From: Synchiropus splendidus
Lineage: Eukaryota; Chordata; Actinopteri; Syngnathiformes; Callionymidae
Length of the DNA: 64,000 nt
Assembly: GCF_027744825.2 (NCBI RefSeq)
Contig: NC_071339.1
Coordinates: forward strand, 27,265,501 to 27,329,500
Direction of reading: 5' to 3'
The translations under genes were made by a program, and so were the position numbers. A model generated the notes under the pieces. It searched no databases. It had not been told where the DNA came from and was given only the letters and a program-made list of their open reading frames with translations. This document shows positions 1 through 9,311 of this stretch, piece after piece. The first letter of the stretch is position 1, and each line of letters starts with the position of its first letter.

Positions 1-644
1 CCTGCAAAGAGACAGGTGGCTAAGGCTTTGGTTAATAGCCTTTGAGGCAAGTTCTGTCAGAAAGAGAACATGTCTCAGGTTTCTGTAGTGTCAGACCCCA
101 ACGAGTTTTTCAGTTTCTTGCTTTCAGGGAAATACGAGGTCAGCTACTTTAACATGCTGGATGAGAAAAAAGTTGTGATCCAGTGGCGTTACAAGGGTCT
201 CTACCCTCCTGGTAAAAGCACCAATGTTTTTATGGGAGCTTTTACTTGCAGAAGGATGTTCTCTATGTTGACACAGACAGCTTGATATATGTGGTGAAAG
301 ACAGCAAGACGCCTTTAAAATTAGGTAACTATCTCAGTGATCTGACTGATGAACTCGACGGGGATAGCATCGAGGACTTCGCTTCGGCGGGTCCTAAGAC
401 ATATGGTTATAGGACCAAAGGACAGAAGAAGGTTGTGATGAAAGTTAAAGGTATCATGCAAACAAAAGAGTCTTTTCAGCAGATAAACTTTGACTCCGTC
501 AGAGATCGTGTAGAGGGCTATTTACAGAATTCACCTGATGGGGTGCTTGAGACCCATCAACACAATATTGTGAGGGATAAAAAGAACATCACTTTAAAAA
601 ACAGATCAGTTCCTACAAAACTCGATAAGAGACATGTGCGATAA
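1..644 (+). pseudogene. Polinton DNA polymerase B, C-terminal part, broken
   Basis: C-terminal half of a protein-primed family-B DNA polymerase, which in Polintons replicates the element from a terminal protein. Motif B (NSL-stop-GKF) contains an in-frame TGA at 43-45 where copy 2 has Trp. Motif C is intact as YVDTDS at about 264-281, the metal-binding aspartates. About 43 nt present in copy 2 are missing near 243, shifting the frame between the two halves. The frame then runs through a polymerase-type C-terminus and stops at 644. Compared with copy 2, this copy keeps the normal polymerase tail (about 520-644), which copy 2 has lost. Upstream exonuclease and motif A regions, if present, are outside the window. 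Confidence 0.85.
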
Positions 645-715
645 GAGACGATTTTTTTTGTACGGCACAACCAAACCTTTTGGGTTCTGAGTTTTGAGTG
701 GATGACTGGGTCATT

Positions 716-1256
716 ATGGAAGAAATTCATTTTGATCCGCGCTTGAAAACATCATTTTCATGTCTAGTGGTGGGACCATCAGGGTTAGGAAAGACCCATG
801 TATACTTGTGATGGATGATGTCAATTGTAAATAAAGATTGTATGTATGTATACGTCTTTTGAACCTATGTACAGTGAATTGCAAAAGATGAATAAAAATA
901 TCAAATTCATTGAAGGTTTACCTAAATCTTTTGAAAATGAAGATGTATTTCCTTCTGTTAGAAAACATTTGACAGACATCATAAAAATATGAGTGTTATA
1001 ATGGTGACGCAAAACTTATTTCATCGTAGTAAATATAGTTGTATCCTCGCAATAAAACGCAGATAAAAGTTCTTGCTCAACAAGTTTACCCGTCTCAAAG
1101 AGTTTTCTTTCAAGAAAGCTTTGAAGATGCTACAGCTGGCGCTCACGGGTACTTAATTGTTGATCTAACACCCTCATGTCCAGAACGCTACAGACTAAGG
1201 ACTGGGATACTTCCTCATAAACGTCACACTGTGTCCATACCAAAAACGTCTGCTTA
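716..1256 (+). pseudogene. Polinton packaging-type ATPase, internally deleted
   Basis: Remnant of the FtsK/HerA-superfamily ATPase of Polintons, inferred to package DNA into capsids. ATG at 716 opens a frame with a Walker A loop (GPSGLGKTH, about 770-800), ending in a stop near 810. Related sequence resumes around 860-990 in another frame and continues to TAA at 1254-1256 with the typical C-terminal part (KTQIKVLAQQVYPSQ onward). The Walker B/Asp-Asp stretch between these parts is not visible and seems deleted. It sits directly after the polymerase on the same strand. Non-functional as read. Confidence 0.8.
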
Positions 1257-1260
1257 AGTC

Positions 1261-2302
1261 ATGTCAGCACATATAAAAAGAAACGCAGGTTTACTTAAGG
1301 AACTATACCATGCTCCTTAAATGAAACGTAAAGACATTTTGATGCATAGCTCTCGGGACTTTATTCAAGCTCTCGATGAGATCGCCCTGAACGTTTTGAA
1401 GGGGAATGTACTGTTGTCGCAGGCTCAGTTAAAAAAAACTGAAAAAACAGAAGAAAAACATCTGTCACGGGTCAAGGACGTGGAGCGGGACCCAAGCGCA
1501 GTGGTGAAAGTCACAAATGGCAGGACCGAGTCAAAAACAATATTTTAATAATTAAACAACAAAATCACGACAGAAAGCGTCACCGAACCGGGAGACACAA
1601 GATAAAGTCTAAATGTCCAAAACAGAGTAACCAAACGAGCCGAAGTCCATATACAAGAATAAGAGACCAAACAGAAAGCGTCACCAAACTGGGAGAATCA
1701 AACCAACTTAAATTTGGGAACGGAGAGACGAAAGTACAATGAACAGAGATAGAGACAAAAGAAACCAGGAAAGGCGGAAACAGGAAGAAACCGAACACTA
1801 ACTCAGGCACCAGGGTTTAAGACAAAGAAATCCAAAATAAGCTAACTAGCGCACAGAACAAGAGAACGAACAAGGAGACCCAAGAGAACGAGGAGTTACC
1901 ACAGGGAACAAAGGAGAGCGTCACAGAAACTAGAGAAGAAATCACAGGGAACAAAGGACTCCATCTGCAGGAACTAGAGGAGTCGATCACAGGGAATAAT
2001 AGGGGACGATCTGGCACACGGTGCTGGAGTCCAGGTGCTCTAATACTCAGGTGATCTGGGGTTGATTGGCTCCAGCCATGTGCCACACAAACAGGAAGAA
2101 CGGAGGAAGAAAACAAAACAAGACTCGCATGACAAAATAAAAGCGGAATCATGAGAACATCAGACTCTTGGCTAATAAAAAGGCGTGCGTGAAGCGTAGA
2201 TGAAGGATTCTTATAAAGCAATCGGGAGGATTCCTGTTGCCGTTGCTAGCGGCTGCCGTTCCAATCATTGGAAATCTAATAGGAGGACTTGTAAAGAAGT
2301 AA
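1261..2302 (+). pseudogene. Small Polinton accessory protein, split by a ~750-bp insertion
   Basis: The first part (ATG 1261; in-frame TAA at 1318-1320; then RDFIQALDEIALNVLKGNV to about 1460) and the last part (SGGFLLPLLAAAVPIIGNL, then GGLVKK and stop, 2222-2302) match in kind a short conserved ORF I associate with Polintons: an alpha-helical, basic N-terminus and a Gly-Gly-Phe-Leu hydrophobic tail. Function is unknown; the hydrophobic tail suggests a membrane-active or virion-internal role, which is inference. The halves are separated by a repeat at about 1462-2218 that also occurs at 30173-30241. One stop codon precedes the insertion. Confidence 0.65.
1462..2218. repeat. Interspersed repeat inserted in the small Polinton gene
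   Basis: Starts CTGTCACGGGTCAAGGACG. Its first ~80 bases recur at 30173-30241 inside the satellite on the other side of the DIRS cluster, so it is a dispersed repeat. It is purine-rich on the plus strand, with several repeated words (for example GAAAGCGTCACC at about 1574 and 1676, and AGTCATCACAGGGAA-like words at 1938-1995). No coding domain seen. The right boundary is set by where the Polinton gene resumes; terminal repeats and target duplication were not established. Confidence 0.5.
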
Positions 2303-2308
2303 AACACG

Positions 2309-2988
2309 ATGAAGACTGTCCAGAAAATGTATCTGGTCTCTCCTCAGCAAATTAACCAGTTATCAAGTCCAACCTCCGACATCTGTGAAACTGCCAAAGA
2401 TGAATTGAATGAGAAGATGAGGACCATTCTGAATGATTCTCAGTTAAACTCGTATGAGAAGATTAAAAAGTATGATGCTCTATTGCAGAGATATTTAACC
2501 TTTACAAAACAGGATCAGAGAGACCAAAGGAGAGTAACTCTGACTTTACAACGAGACAGAGTCAGCGATCACCCCCACGACTCTGACAGTCGTGTCGAAA
2601 GTGTTCTAAAAACACCCTTTGTAACAGATGACTTGGGTCAGGATATTCTAAATATCCTTCCGTCAAAAGCTCGAAGAAATGCTGAATACATTATCCAGAG
2701 GATATCCAAAAATGGTGATGGTTGGAATATGAATGGCAAATTTATGTATGAAGGAAATGCTGTAAAAGGCTCTCATGTGATTGATATATTCAAGTACCTT
2801 TCCCTACCGCATAATAAAAGAAGTTCTCCATTACCTGCGGGATGGTCCTAGTTTCTCGTCACATTATTAAAGCTAAACATCCCTCTCACACTGCTGTCCA
2901 ATCCTGAAGCGAGGGCTCAATATCAGAGACTTAAATCGAATTCTATCTTGCGAAAGAAAAGTATAGCTGAAAGCTGGTCTCCTGATTA
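2309..2988 (+). pseudogene. Polinton accessory protein with GW...G...GSxxIDIF motif
   Basis: Starts seven bases after the stop of the previous accessory gene. The first 100 residues are polar and coiled-coil-like (repeated E/K/L). Residues about 115-170 carry a conserved-looking block (ILNILPSKARRNAEYIIQ, then DGWNMNGKF and GSHVIDIF). I have seen this type of block in uncharacterised Polinton-linked proteins and know no biochemical function. An in-frame TAG at 2849-2851 interrupts it; the same frame then continues through LLSNPEARAQYQRLK to about 2988. That tail is the sequence found fused to polymerase B in copy 2 (42463-44592), so this copy shows where the tail belongs. Convergent with the protease on the opposite strand. 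Confidence 0.7.
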
Positions 2989-2994
2989 CAGATT

Positions 2995-4029
2995 TTTTTT
3001 TAACACACGAACAAACAAAATAGGATTAGTCACAATAGTCTTTAAAATACAGAAGAGAACAGAGTATGTTGTTTCCACGGACAGTGTGCACATCTTTTTA
3101 GACATTGTTGATGTCCTTTCACAAAGTTGTATACCATGAGGTCATATTTTAAGGTATCGTCACTGTATAGACTTAATACTTCTTACACACAGCCCTCTAG
3201 CACGATGATGGAGGTAGAAGATGCAATGATGACTGTGATTGCAAACTCCAATAGTTTGCTACCTCTATTGTTGTGAACGACGTTAGTTTCTGACTTGTTC
3301 CTCCTTTGCCCCGAATGTTTCCATTTTCATCGTTCTCACCAGTACATCCGTACGAATATATTTTCCCCGAGCTTCTCCTGGACGGGAATCAAAAAAACAT
3401 AAAAAACTAACTGAAGCTTGTGTCGTGGAACTTGATCCTCCTTTATTGAAAGTAATGGTCTCAGGAACATCCAAAAATCCAAACTTAACGGTCAAAACCT
3501 ATATGTCCATGTTGTTCTTAACAACCCAACACAAATCAACCACGAGCTTACCTTGCGCATCCGCCGTTTTTTTCAAAAGACAAAAGTGGCCTTCAAATTA
3601 AAACCCACATATATTTATGTAAAGCACTAAACCACAAAACGACTACCTAACAGTGTAAACAATATCAAGTGAAACTTACTTTGGCACTTACAATGACCAC
3701 ATACAAACGATAGAGGGTTCTGTAGTAGACCATTGTTGTACTTGATGTTGCCTGAATGTTTCTTGAGAAACTTTAAAATACTTTCAGGGTAATGTGCAAA
3801 GTAGGGCCCCATTCCAAATGAGTCAAAGAAAGTTGTTCTACCGTCTTCTTCGAGAGTTAAACTCTGCCAGTGCTCTCCTGGTTTATGTGCCGGATGTGTG
3901 TTGACGATTAAATATTCAGGCGGTCTGAGGGGGTTGTGTAAATTGAGGCAACTTATCCGACGGCCATACACCGTAAAATGTGTCGCTCAAGAGACCTCTC
4001 AGCAGCCTCTGTAACTGGAGACTGTCCAT
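2995..4029 (-). pseudogene. Polinton adenain-type cysteine protease, split by a solo LTR
   Basis: Homologue of the 180-residue protease in copy 2 (41813-42355), the presumed capsid-maturation protease. The start is the ATG complement at 4027-4029. The N-terminal half (NTHPAHKPGEHW with the candidate catalytic His, FFDSFGMGPYFAHYP) lies at about 3700-3960. The frame reaches FVCGH just before the insertion at 3692. The C-terminal half, including the nucleophile Cys region, resumes at 3233 and reads down to about 2995. A frameshift lies near 3940-3960. The start overlaps the major capsid gene end, as in copy 2. Dead as read. Confidence 0.85.
3234..3692 (-). mobile_element. Solo LTR, 459 bp, 5-bp target duplication ATGAC
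   Basis: Begins TG and ends CA on either strand and is flanked by ATGAC at 3229-3233 and 3693-3697. Polinton copy 2 has the uninterrupted sequence with one copy of the pentamer (about 42144), so the insertion is defined by an empty site. On the minus strand it carries a TATA-like ATAAATATA (about 3612-3620) and AATAAA (about 3443-3448), in the order expected of U3 and R. No internal coding sequence remains, so it is a recombined LTR. Family unknown. Confidence 0.85.
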
Positions 4030-4035
4030 AACTTT

Positions 4036-5741
4036 TTAATAATAGTCCACCAGCACTTGTCTTTTCGCATCAATCTCCAGAATGGAATCAAGACGCCTGG
4101 AATCAAGAACAAGCGTACACAATCAGTATTACGGTGTTTGGTAAGGGTACTATGAATCTCATCTCCAGTCTTAAATTCCCATTTGAGACAGGGGAGAGAG
4201 CGTCGTTGTCATCGGCTGGATTGAGATTAAATGCAAACAGTGAATAACCCCTGTTAAAACCTTCGCAGTCAATGCTTAGAGGTAGATCCTTCAAATGTCT
4301 TCCTGTAGCTAAAATCATGGTATAAAACTCACTGACTGAAATACCGTGATTAAACTGAGGTTGAAAAGCTTTAGCGGGGATCTGTTGGCCGTCCTGACAG
4401 AGGGCGAGATATTCAGTGTTGTAATGATGAAAATTGAACGGGGAGAGATCTCTCATACCGGTAAATGCCTCATGATGCACCATCCCTAAAACCACGTATT
4501 TAGGTATTGAACCCAGAAATAAATTATCCTGGGTACATATTAATAAGTTTTCTGGAATGGAGTATGTTTTTACATTGACTCGTGAGAGTGGGCAGAGAGC
4601 ATTTCCTTTAAAGAAACGCTCTGCATGACCTATTCTCACAGCTGGCGAAACAGTGACTTTGTAACGTTGATTTAAGCAGGTGACTGAAACGCAGATTGGA
4701 ATCAGAAGATGGGTATTTAATTGTGCAGAACAGGAAGAGTCTTCTGATGCCGTGGTGGAGATCCCAGACAAGTGGCTGGTGAGGGTCCAGGAGTCCAGCT
4801 GGCTGCGCTATGGCAATGAAGGAGGTGAAGGTTGTGGAGTAGAGGTGCAGGCAGGCTGAAGTTCTAAGGCAGAAAAGACCGACTGAAATAACTCAGATAA
4901 TGCAATATCCAGGCAGTGGCAAATAGCGGAATATCTCGCTTGAAGACAAACCATGAAGGGTTGACGAACAGGCGAGGACTGGCAGGTTGGTCGGGTCTTT
5001 ATACCTTCAGGAGATTGGAGGCAGGTATGGATGTGAATAGGTGGGTTGGGCGGTGACGTCAGCGGAAGAGGTTGTGACAGACTTTCTTCACAAACAGAGA
5101 GGCGCCAAGGATTTTCAGACGAAAGGTGGAGTCGCGGGGTCCGGTCAGGCAGAAGGCATCATTCGCCCTAGTGAGTTTAATAACAGTGTCTCACAGAAAA
5201 ATATGTCGCCGTGGAGAGGACCGAGAAGATGTTCTTCTCTGGATCTGCTCGTGAACTCTGCCCGTTTATTCAGGCCTGCGTTGGGACCGTTTACAGTCAA
5301 CCAACACAGGTGTGTCTTGGTAAAAAAGACCGGCGCTAAACTGTGTTTTAAGAGTGTCGCCTGAAAAGTTGAGAAGTGTTTTGATCATAGCTCTGTACGG
5401 GTGAGTGGAACTGGACTGCGAAATCCTCCGATCCCCCAGGACCACATCACACTGGTCAAAGATGGTGTTTAGAGGATAATTCATGAGACCGACTGTTGCG
5501 TCGTTAGCCAGCGGTGTGCTATCAGTGTTAGTAATTCTTGCACGCACGTGTAGAAGGGTGTCGTTTAGGTCTAGATACTTTTCACCGTCTCCTGCTATAA
5601 AAAAAGTCAATCGGTCCTCCTTCGCTGATAGCGGCTACTGGAGCAATTTCAGTGTAAATTGGAAAGCTGCGTAATTGGCGGCGTGAATAAATCCAGTTCT
5701 GCCAATGTGCATTCAGCAGATTTCTGGTGTAGGAGTGCCAT
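4036..5741 (-). pseudogene. Polinton major capsid protein, split by a solo LTR
   Basis: Double-jelly-roll major capsid protein, recognised by match to copy 2 (40531-41820) and by gene order. ATG complement at 5739-5741. A small deletion and frameshift near 5660 and another near 5290 break the frame, and the 420-bp LTR at 4660-5079 splits the second half. Recognisable segments include DLNDTLLHVRARI (about 5550), CDVVLGDRRISQSSSTHPYR (about 5430), KVTVSPAVRIGHAERF (about 4640) and a C-terminal segment ending in TAA at 4036-4038. The end overlaps or abuts the protease start at 4029. Confidence 0.85.
4660..5079 (-). mobile_element. Solo LTR, 420 bp, 5-bp target duplication GACTT
   Basis: Starts TGTAACGTTG and ends GGTTGTGACA on plus (TG...CA), flanked by GACTT at 4655-4659 and 5080-5084. 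Copy 2 has the uninterrupted capsid sequence with a single copy of the pentamer (near 41220). On the minus strand a TATA box GGTATAAAGACC lies near 5000. The opening TGTCACAACC with a TATA box is typical of fish Ty3/gypsy or BEL LTRs; the family cannot be fixed here. It differs in sequence from the LTR at 3234-3692, so at least two families hit this copy. Confidence 0.87.
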
Positions 5742-5754
5742 GTTACTGTATATA

Positions 5755-6194
5755 AGGTTTTTTCAAATATATCAGAGCTCCCTCTGGACTTCCTCTTGGC
5801 CCGTTTGCTTCTGTCAACTGACTTCTTTCTTTTTTTGTTTGGACGTTTATTTGAGCTCTGTCTTACACGTCGTCCTGGAGGGCGTCTCTTTGTCCTTCGT
5901 GATAAGACGACTATACCGCCTGACCCTTCCTGTCTCTGTTGATCGCTCATTCCTCTCACGGTATGGGTGAACATATCCAAGGCTATGTTACCCACGTCTT
6001 ATTTGAGATGGGGTTTCGCTTTGACAATTCCTGATGATCCATGATACAAACCAAAACATTTTTGAGAAGAGGGAACGGATGCCTCGTCCGTACATAACCG
6101 GGTCACCGTAGAAACCGGGTAGATCTCCGCCCACCTGTTTTTCATAAAATTGTACAAATCTGTGCGGGTCGTCTCTTAAGCCTGTGTGGACCAT
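5755..6194 (-). pseudogene. Basic virion-core-like Polinton protein, frameshifted
   Basis: Counterpart of the 145-residue protein at 40073-40510. The N-terminus (MVHTGLRDDPHRFVQFYEK) is intact to about 6000, then a small deletion and frameshift lose the hydrophobic central helix. The C-terminal basic region (RRTKRRPPGRR, NKKRKKSVDRSKRAKRK) continues in another frame. The own stop is lost, so that frame runs into the capsid gene start. The Lys/Arg-rich tail resembles a nuclear-localisation or DNA-condensing segment; by position it may correspond to a small virion protein. The role is inferred. Confidence 0.75.
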
Positions 6195-6296
6195 TGTGTT
6201 TGTTTATGACTTGGTCTGCAAAGGCTGGTTATCTCTCTGGTGTTGTGATGATGAATGGATTTCCAGACGACGATTAAAGGGTTATATAATATCCTC

Positions 6297-7159
6297 TCAA
6301 GTAACAGGTCTAAAGTGTAGAGTCACCACCACCTTTCCAAAGGTAAAATTGACTGGTTTGTTAAGATCTGATTTAATTTGTAACTGAATATTTTCAATAT
6401 GGATCTTGGCAACCGGTAAATAGTAAGCAGGGTTAAAATGCTGTGTGATTATATCTGAGTAACTACCCTTGATTTCCACCATTCTTAAGAGCGGTGCATA
6501 CGCATCCCCTACAAGCTGCGGTCTTACAGCGTCGCTGTAACAGTAGCAATGGTAAAACCCCGCTTTTAAATCAGGATGGGGCGCTCTGAACTCACTTAAA
6601 AAGCATTAGGTTCTGACCGTCTCCTTGAAGATCAATTTTTTGCCGTGCACCGTCAAACAGGAAGCGTATATCGTCATTGGTTTTTTTAAAGGTTTGCTCC
6701 AACTCGGTTGAAATCTGATTAATAGAGTTTTAATATCCACCCTTGAACTTCAGTTTGGAAATATCTCTTCCCGCCATTTTGAAATGTCAATCAACCACTC
6801 GCGATTCGTCTTTTGTCCTCTGAGCTGAGGCGCTGGCGTCTCATGGCTCTGTGAAATTCATCTTTATAGCGCCGCAACCTGTTAGCATCTGATTCTGATC
6901 CCCTCGGGGGAGTCGTGTTTGTGTTGGAATCAGGTCCTCTAGGGTTCGGTTTCCAGTAAAATGATGCCGCATCCTCCGGAATATTATTCCATGTGTGAGG
7001 GTATGTAATCTCCGTCAAAGCAACCTCCCATTTTCCGTTTAAATCGATATGTTGTGCTAAATCAACGCGGAAAGTACCAATCGAGTTGTCTTTAAAAACT
7101 TTTGCACTGGCTTTTGATGGTAAAGTCACATAGAAGCGTGCGTTCTTTGAGCCGTACAT
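6297..7159 (-). pseudogene. Polinton penton-like minor capsid protein, frameshifted
   Basis: Recognised by match to copy 2 (39107-39970), by gene order and by the single-jelly-roll minor capsid position. ATG at 7159. The first 122 codons are open (FYVTLPSKASAKVFKDNSIG, EVALTEITYPHTW), ending at 6791. The middle third is frameshifted (about 6780-6490). The C-terminal 61 codons are open again (YLPVAKIHIENIQLQIK, NFTFGKVVVTLHFRPVT), stopping at 6297. A TATATAAG box lies at 7193-7200, overlapping the integrase stop. Confidence 0.8.
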
Positions 7160-7192
7160 GATGATATGATGCCTGTTGTAAAGGAGGATCGT

Positions 7193-7200
7193 CTTATATA
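7193..7200 (-). promoter_or_regulatory. TATA-like box before the penton-like gene
   Basis: TATATAAG on the minus strand, 34 nt upstream of the minor capsid ATG and overlapping the integrase stop codon. The same box in the same place occurs in copy 2 (39066-39073), so it is conserved while the surrounding reading frames decay. Promoter function is inferred. Confidence 0.55.
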
Positions 7201-8253
7201 TTTTTTATACCTGAAGCTTTTACCCACCTTTTGAATTTTTCAGGCCAGTTCTTCCACTGGACAAAGACCTGTCTTTCTCCTTTAACGACGCGTTCCTTGA
7301 GAATCTTTTCAGCGTGAAATACTTCCTTAACCAGTTGCACTCTTTGTAATTCTTGATCATAAAATGACCGCTGGATGGGTTCACCGTCGAAATCTTTCAA
7401 TTTATGTACAGGCGGGTTGCGGTGGATACATTCAGTTATCGTGAATATCTCTTCTGTAAAACTCTGCTCATACTTTTTGTGAAATACACCTCATAGTTTT
7501 GATATCCTAACATGATCGCCCCCCTTAATTTTATCTTCTGCCGACCTTTCGACGGTCTAATGTAAAGATTGTCAAACACTTGCAGACTATTTTCTTTAGT
7601 TACTTCCATCGGTGTCATTTTTATACTACTGTGATAGCTGTGATTATAACTCTTTACTAGATCCTGTAAAACCTCGATGTAATGTAATCTTTTTAGCTGT
7701 AAAATATCTCCACATCCGATTTTTAAGAGTGCAGTTAAATCTCTCAACCACAGAGGCCTTAAAGTCACTCGCTGTTGAAAAATGAATAATTCTCTTCCTT
7801 TCCATCAAAGCCCGGAAACTCTTGCTAAAAAATGCTTTCCCATCATCCGTCTGTAGCTTTGCAGGCGTCCCGCTCTCATCCAGCACTGATTCAAACGCCT
7901 TCATTGTCTCAATCGCTGTTTTTCTTTTTAAAATGCGTAAATAGGCCTTCTTTGAAAATACATCTATAACGGTCAATAAGTAATTTTGATCGTCGTTATA
8001 TCTAGCCAATGCCTGCATGTCCCATCAGTCGGCCTGGAATTGTTGAAGAGGCCTGTGAACAAATACTCTGCTTCTCGGCTGGTTTACGCACGGTCTAAGC
8101 ATCCTGTTTTGATGAAAAATCTTCAATAGATTTAGAACTGACTGGTTTTCCAGTCTCATCCTACACCCCTGGACGAAGGCGACTCACACCTCCAGAGGTC
8201 CCGGGGTGAAGAGGATTGTAATAAACTCTTTTAATGATGTGTTTCACCGTCAT
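7194..8253 (-). pseudogene. Polinton integrase, stop and frameshift containing
   Basis: Retroviral-like DDE integrase that inserts Polintons. ATG complement at 8251-8253 begins the N-terminal segment (VKHIIKRVYYNPLHPG). The catalytic core retains the first Asp region with an in-frame TGA near 8023, the second Asp in QTDDGKAFF (about 7845-7870) and the third acidic residue in VVERFN (about 7752). A frameshift near 7700-7760 joins two overlapping frames. The C-terminus (7400-7194) is a chromodomain-like segment (RQVFVQWKNWPEKFKRW). All three catalytic acids are visible although the frame is broken, unlike copy 2 where the Glu is Lys. Confidence 0.87.
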
Positions 8254-8303
8254 GTTAAACGAGAAATGAATGAGCTGAGATCCAAATATACTTCTTAATG
8301 TTT

Positions 8304-8309
8304 TTTATT
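8304..8309 (-). terminator. Poly(A) signal AATAAA for the 8384-9202 gene
   Basis: AATAAA on the minus strand about 75 nt after the stop codon at 8384. The homologous AATAAA is kept in copy 2 at 37411-37416 even though the upstream gene is gone there. Confidence 0.6.
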
Positions 8310-8383
8310 CCACAGGTTATGTAAGGATTCAAACGTAATGTTATACAAAGAGAGTAAAAGAGTAAAAAAAAATAAAAAAAGTA

Positions 8384-9202
8384 TCACATACGAGGGAATC
8401 TCGTGTTTGTGACATCGACCAGGACCGGCGTTCTATTCCAGATTCTACTTGCTGAATCCAGACGTTCAATTAGAGGATCCTCATGCTCATGTTTGATGTA
8501 TTCATTCCAGACACTTGATTTTGGAGACCTCATTTCGAGCAAGACTGTCTCAGCCGTAGCCTTGGTTCTCATTTTCTCCGGTTGTACGTCATTCAGGGTC
8601 AAGTAGTGTTGTATAGCAGACAGAAAGTTCTTGTTACAGAGTCTCTTCATCAACGGGTGGAAGTTAAGACTGTATAAATCATCCTCCATCTCTTCAAGGC
8701 AGCTGTGTTGTAGTTGGCTGGGATGGTCTACTTGGCAACCGTAGCAGATCTCCCTCCAATACCTGCGCATGGTTTTACCTGGTAGATGAAATACAACTGT
8801 CTTTAAAGCTTTCAAGAAGAAACCGCTTGTCCATCCATCCGTGTCATCATTAGCTGCTGGTTCTTGGTCTTGAGAAGCTGAAGATGAAGCAGGCGGATGC
8901 ACGCCGACAGTTTCGTTCTTGGGGTAGGAGGTTGGTGCTCTCCCTACAGGTTCCTCCTCATCATCCACATCTTCCATTTCAGTTGCATCAAAGTCGTCTG
9001 TGTCGTCTTTGATGGTCGCTGAAGGACAGGCTCCATCTGTCGTGTTGTTGTTAGAACCATCGTACTCATGACCATCACCAGTTACGTGTTCTACCACAGG
9101 AAATAGAGGGCTCGTCGAGGAGTTGTTCATTCCGTACCCAGTGCCGCCTGTAGCAGCTCCGAGGAAGATAGTGCCAATACCTCTCTTCCCTTCGGTCCTC
9201 AT
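8384..9202 (-). CDS. Unrecognised 272-residue Polinton-linked protein, acidic with a Cys/His cluster
   Basis: I cannot name this gene. It is uninterrupted, unlike every core gene beside it. Residues 1-125 are low-complexity and acidic (DDTDDFDATEMEDVDDEEEP around 67-86; Ser/Ala-rich 104-112). Residues 128-200 look like a folded domain (FLKALKTVVFHL, MRRYWREICYGC) with a possible zinc site: C153, C156, H160, H166, C168. The rest is helical and charged. A TATA box (9267-9273) lies 65 nt upstream and a poly(A) signal (8304-8309) downstream, so it has its own transcription unit. Its strand and position upstream of the integrase suggest a Polinton accessory gene. A host gene fragment is the alternative, but no intron signals are seen. 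Confidence 0.65.
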   Translation of the reverse strand: MRTEGKRGIGTIFLGAATGGTGYGMNNSSTSPLFPVVEHVTGDGHEYDGSNNNTTDGACPSATIKDDTDDFDATEMEDVDDEEEPVGRAPTSYPKNETVGVHPPASSSASQDQEPAANDDTDGWTSGFFLKALKTVVFHLPGKTMRRYWREICYGCQVDHPSQLQHSCLEEMEDDLYSLNFHPLMKRLCNKNFLSAIQHYLTLNDVQPEKMRTKATAETVLLEMRSPKSSVWNEYIKHEHEDPLIERLDSASRIWNRTPVLVDVTNTRFPRM

Positions 9203-9266
9203 CGTTGTCTTAGTTGCTCTTGTTTCGACAGGTAGGTCTGCAGGGTGTCGCTCTGGAAAAAATCCT

Positions 9267-9273
9267 CTTTATA
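9267..9273 (-). promoter_or_regulatory. TATA box (TATAAAG) upstream of the 8384-9202 gene
   Basis: GCTATAAAGAGG on the minus strand, about 65 nt before the ATG at 9202, in a 109-nt spacer after the upstream gene. Position and sequence fit a core promoter; inferred from sequence only. Confidence 0.6.
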
Positions 9274-9311
9274 GCAGCCATCAGTGAGTAGGCGGTCCAA
9301 AGGGGGCAGGA

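Noticed and set aside
1580..2221. Two minus-strand frames of 76 and 134 codons
   Set aside because: Low-complexity Ser/Leu/Val translation of a purine-rich repeat; no domain, and the region is an insertion in a Polinton gene.
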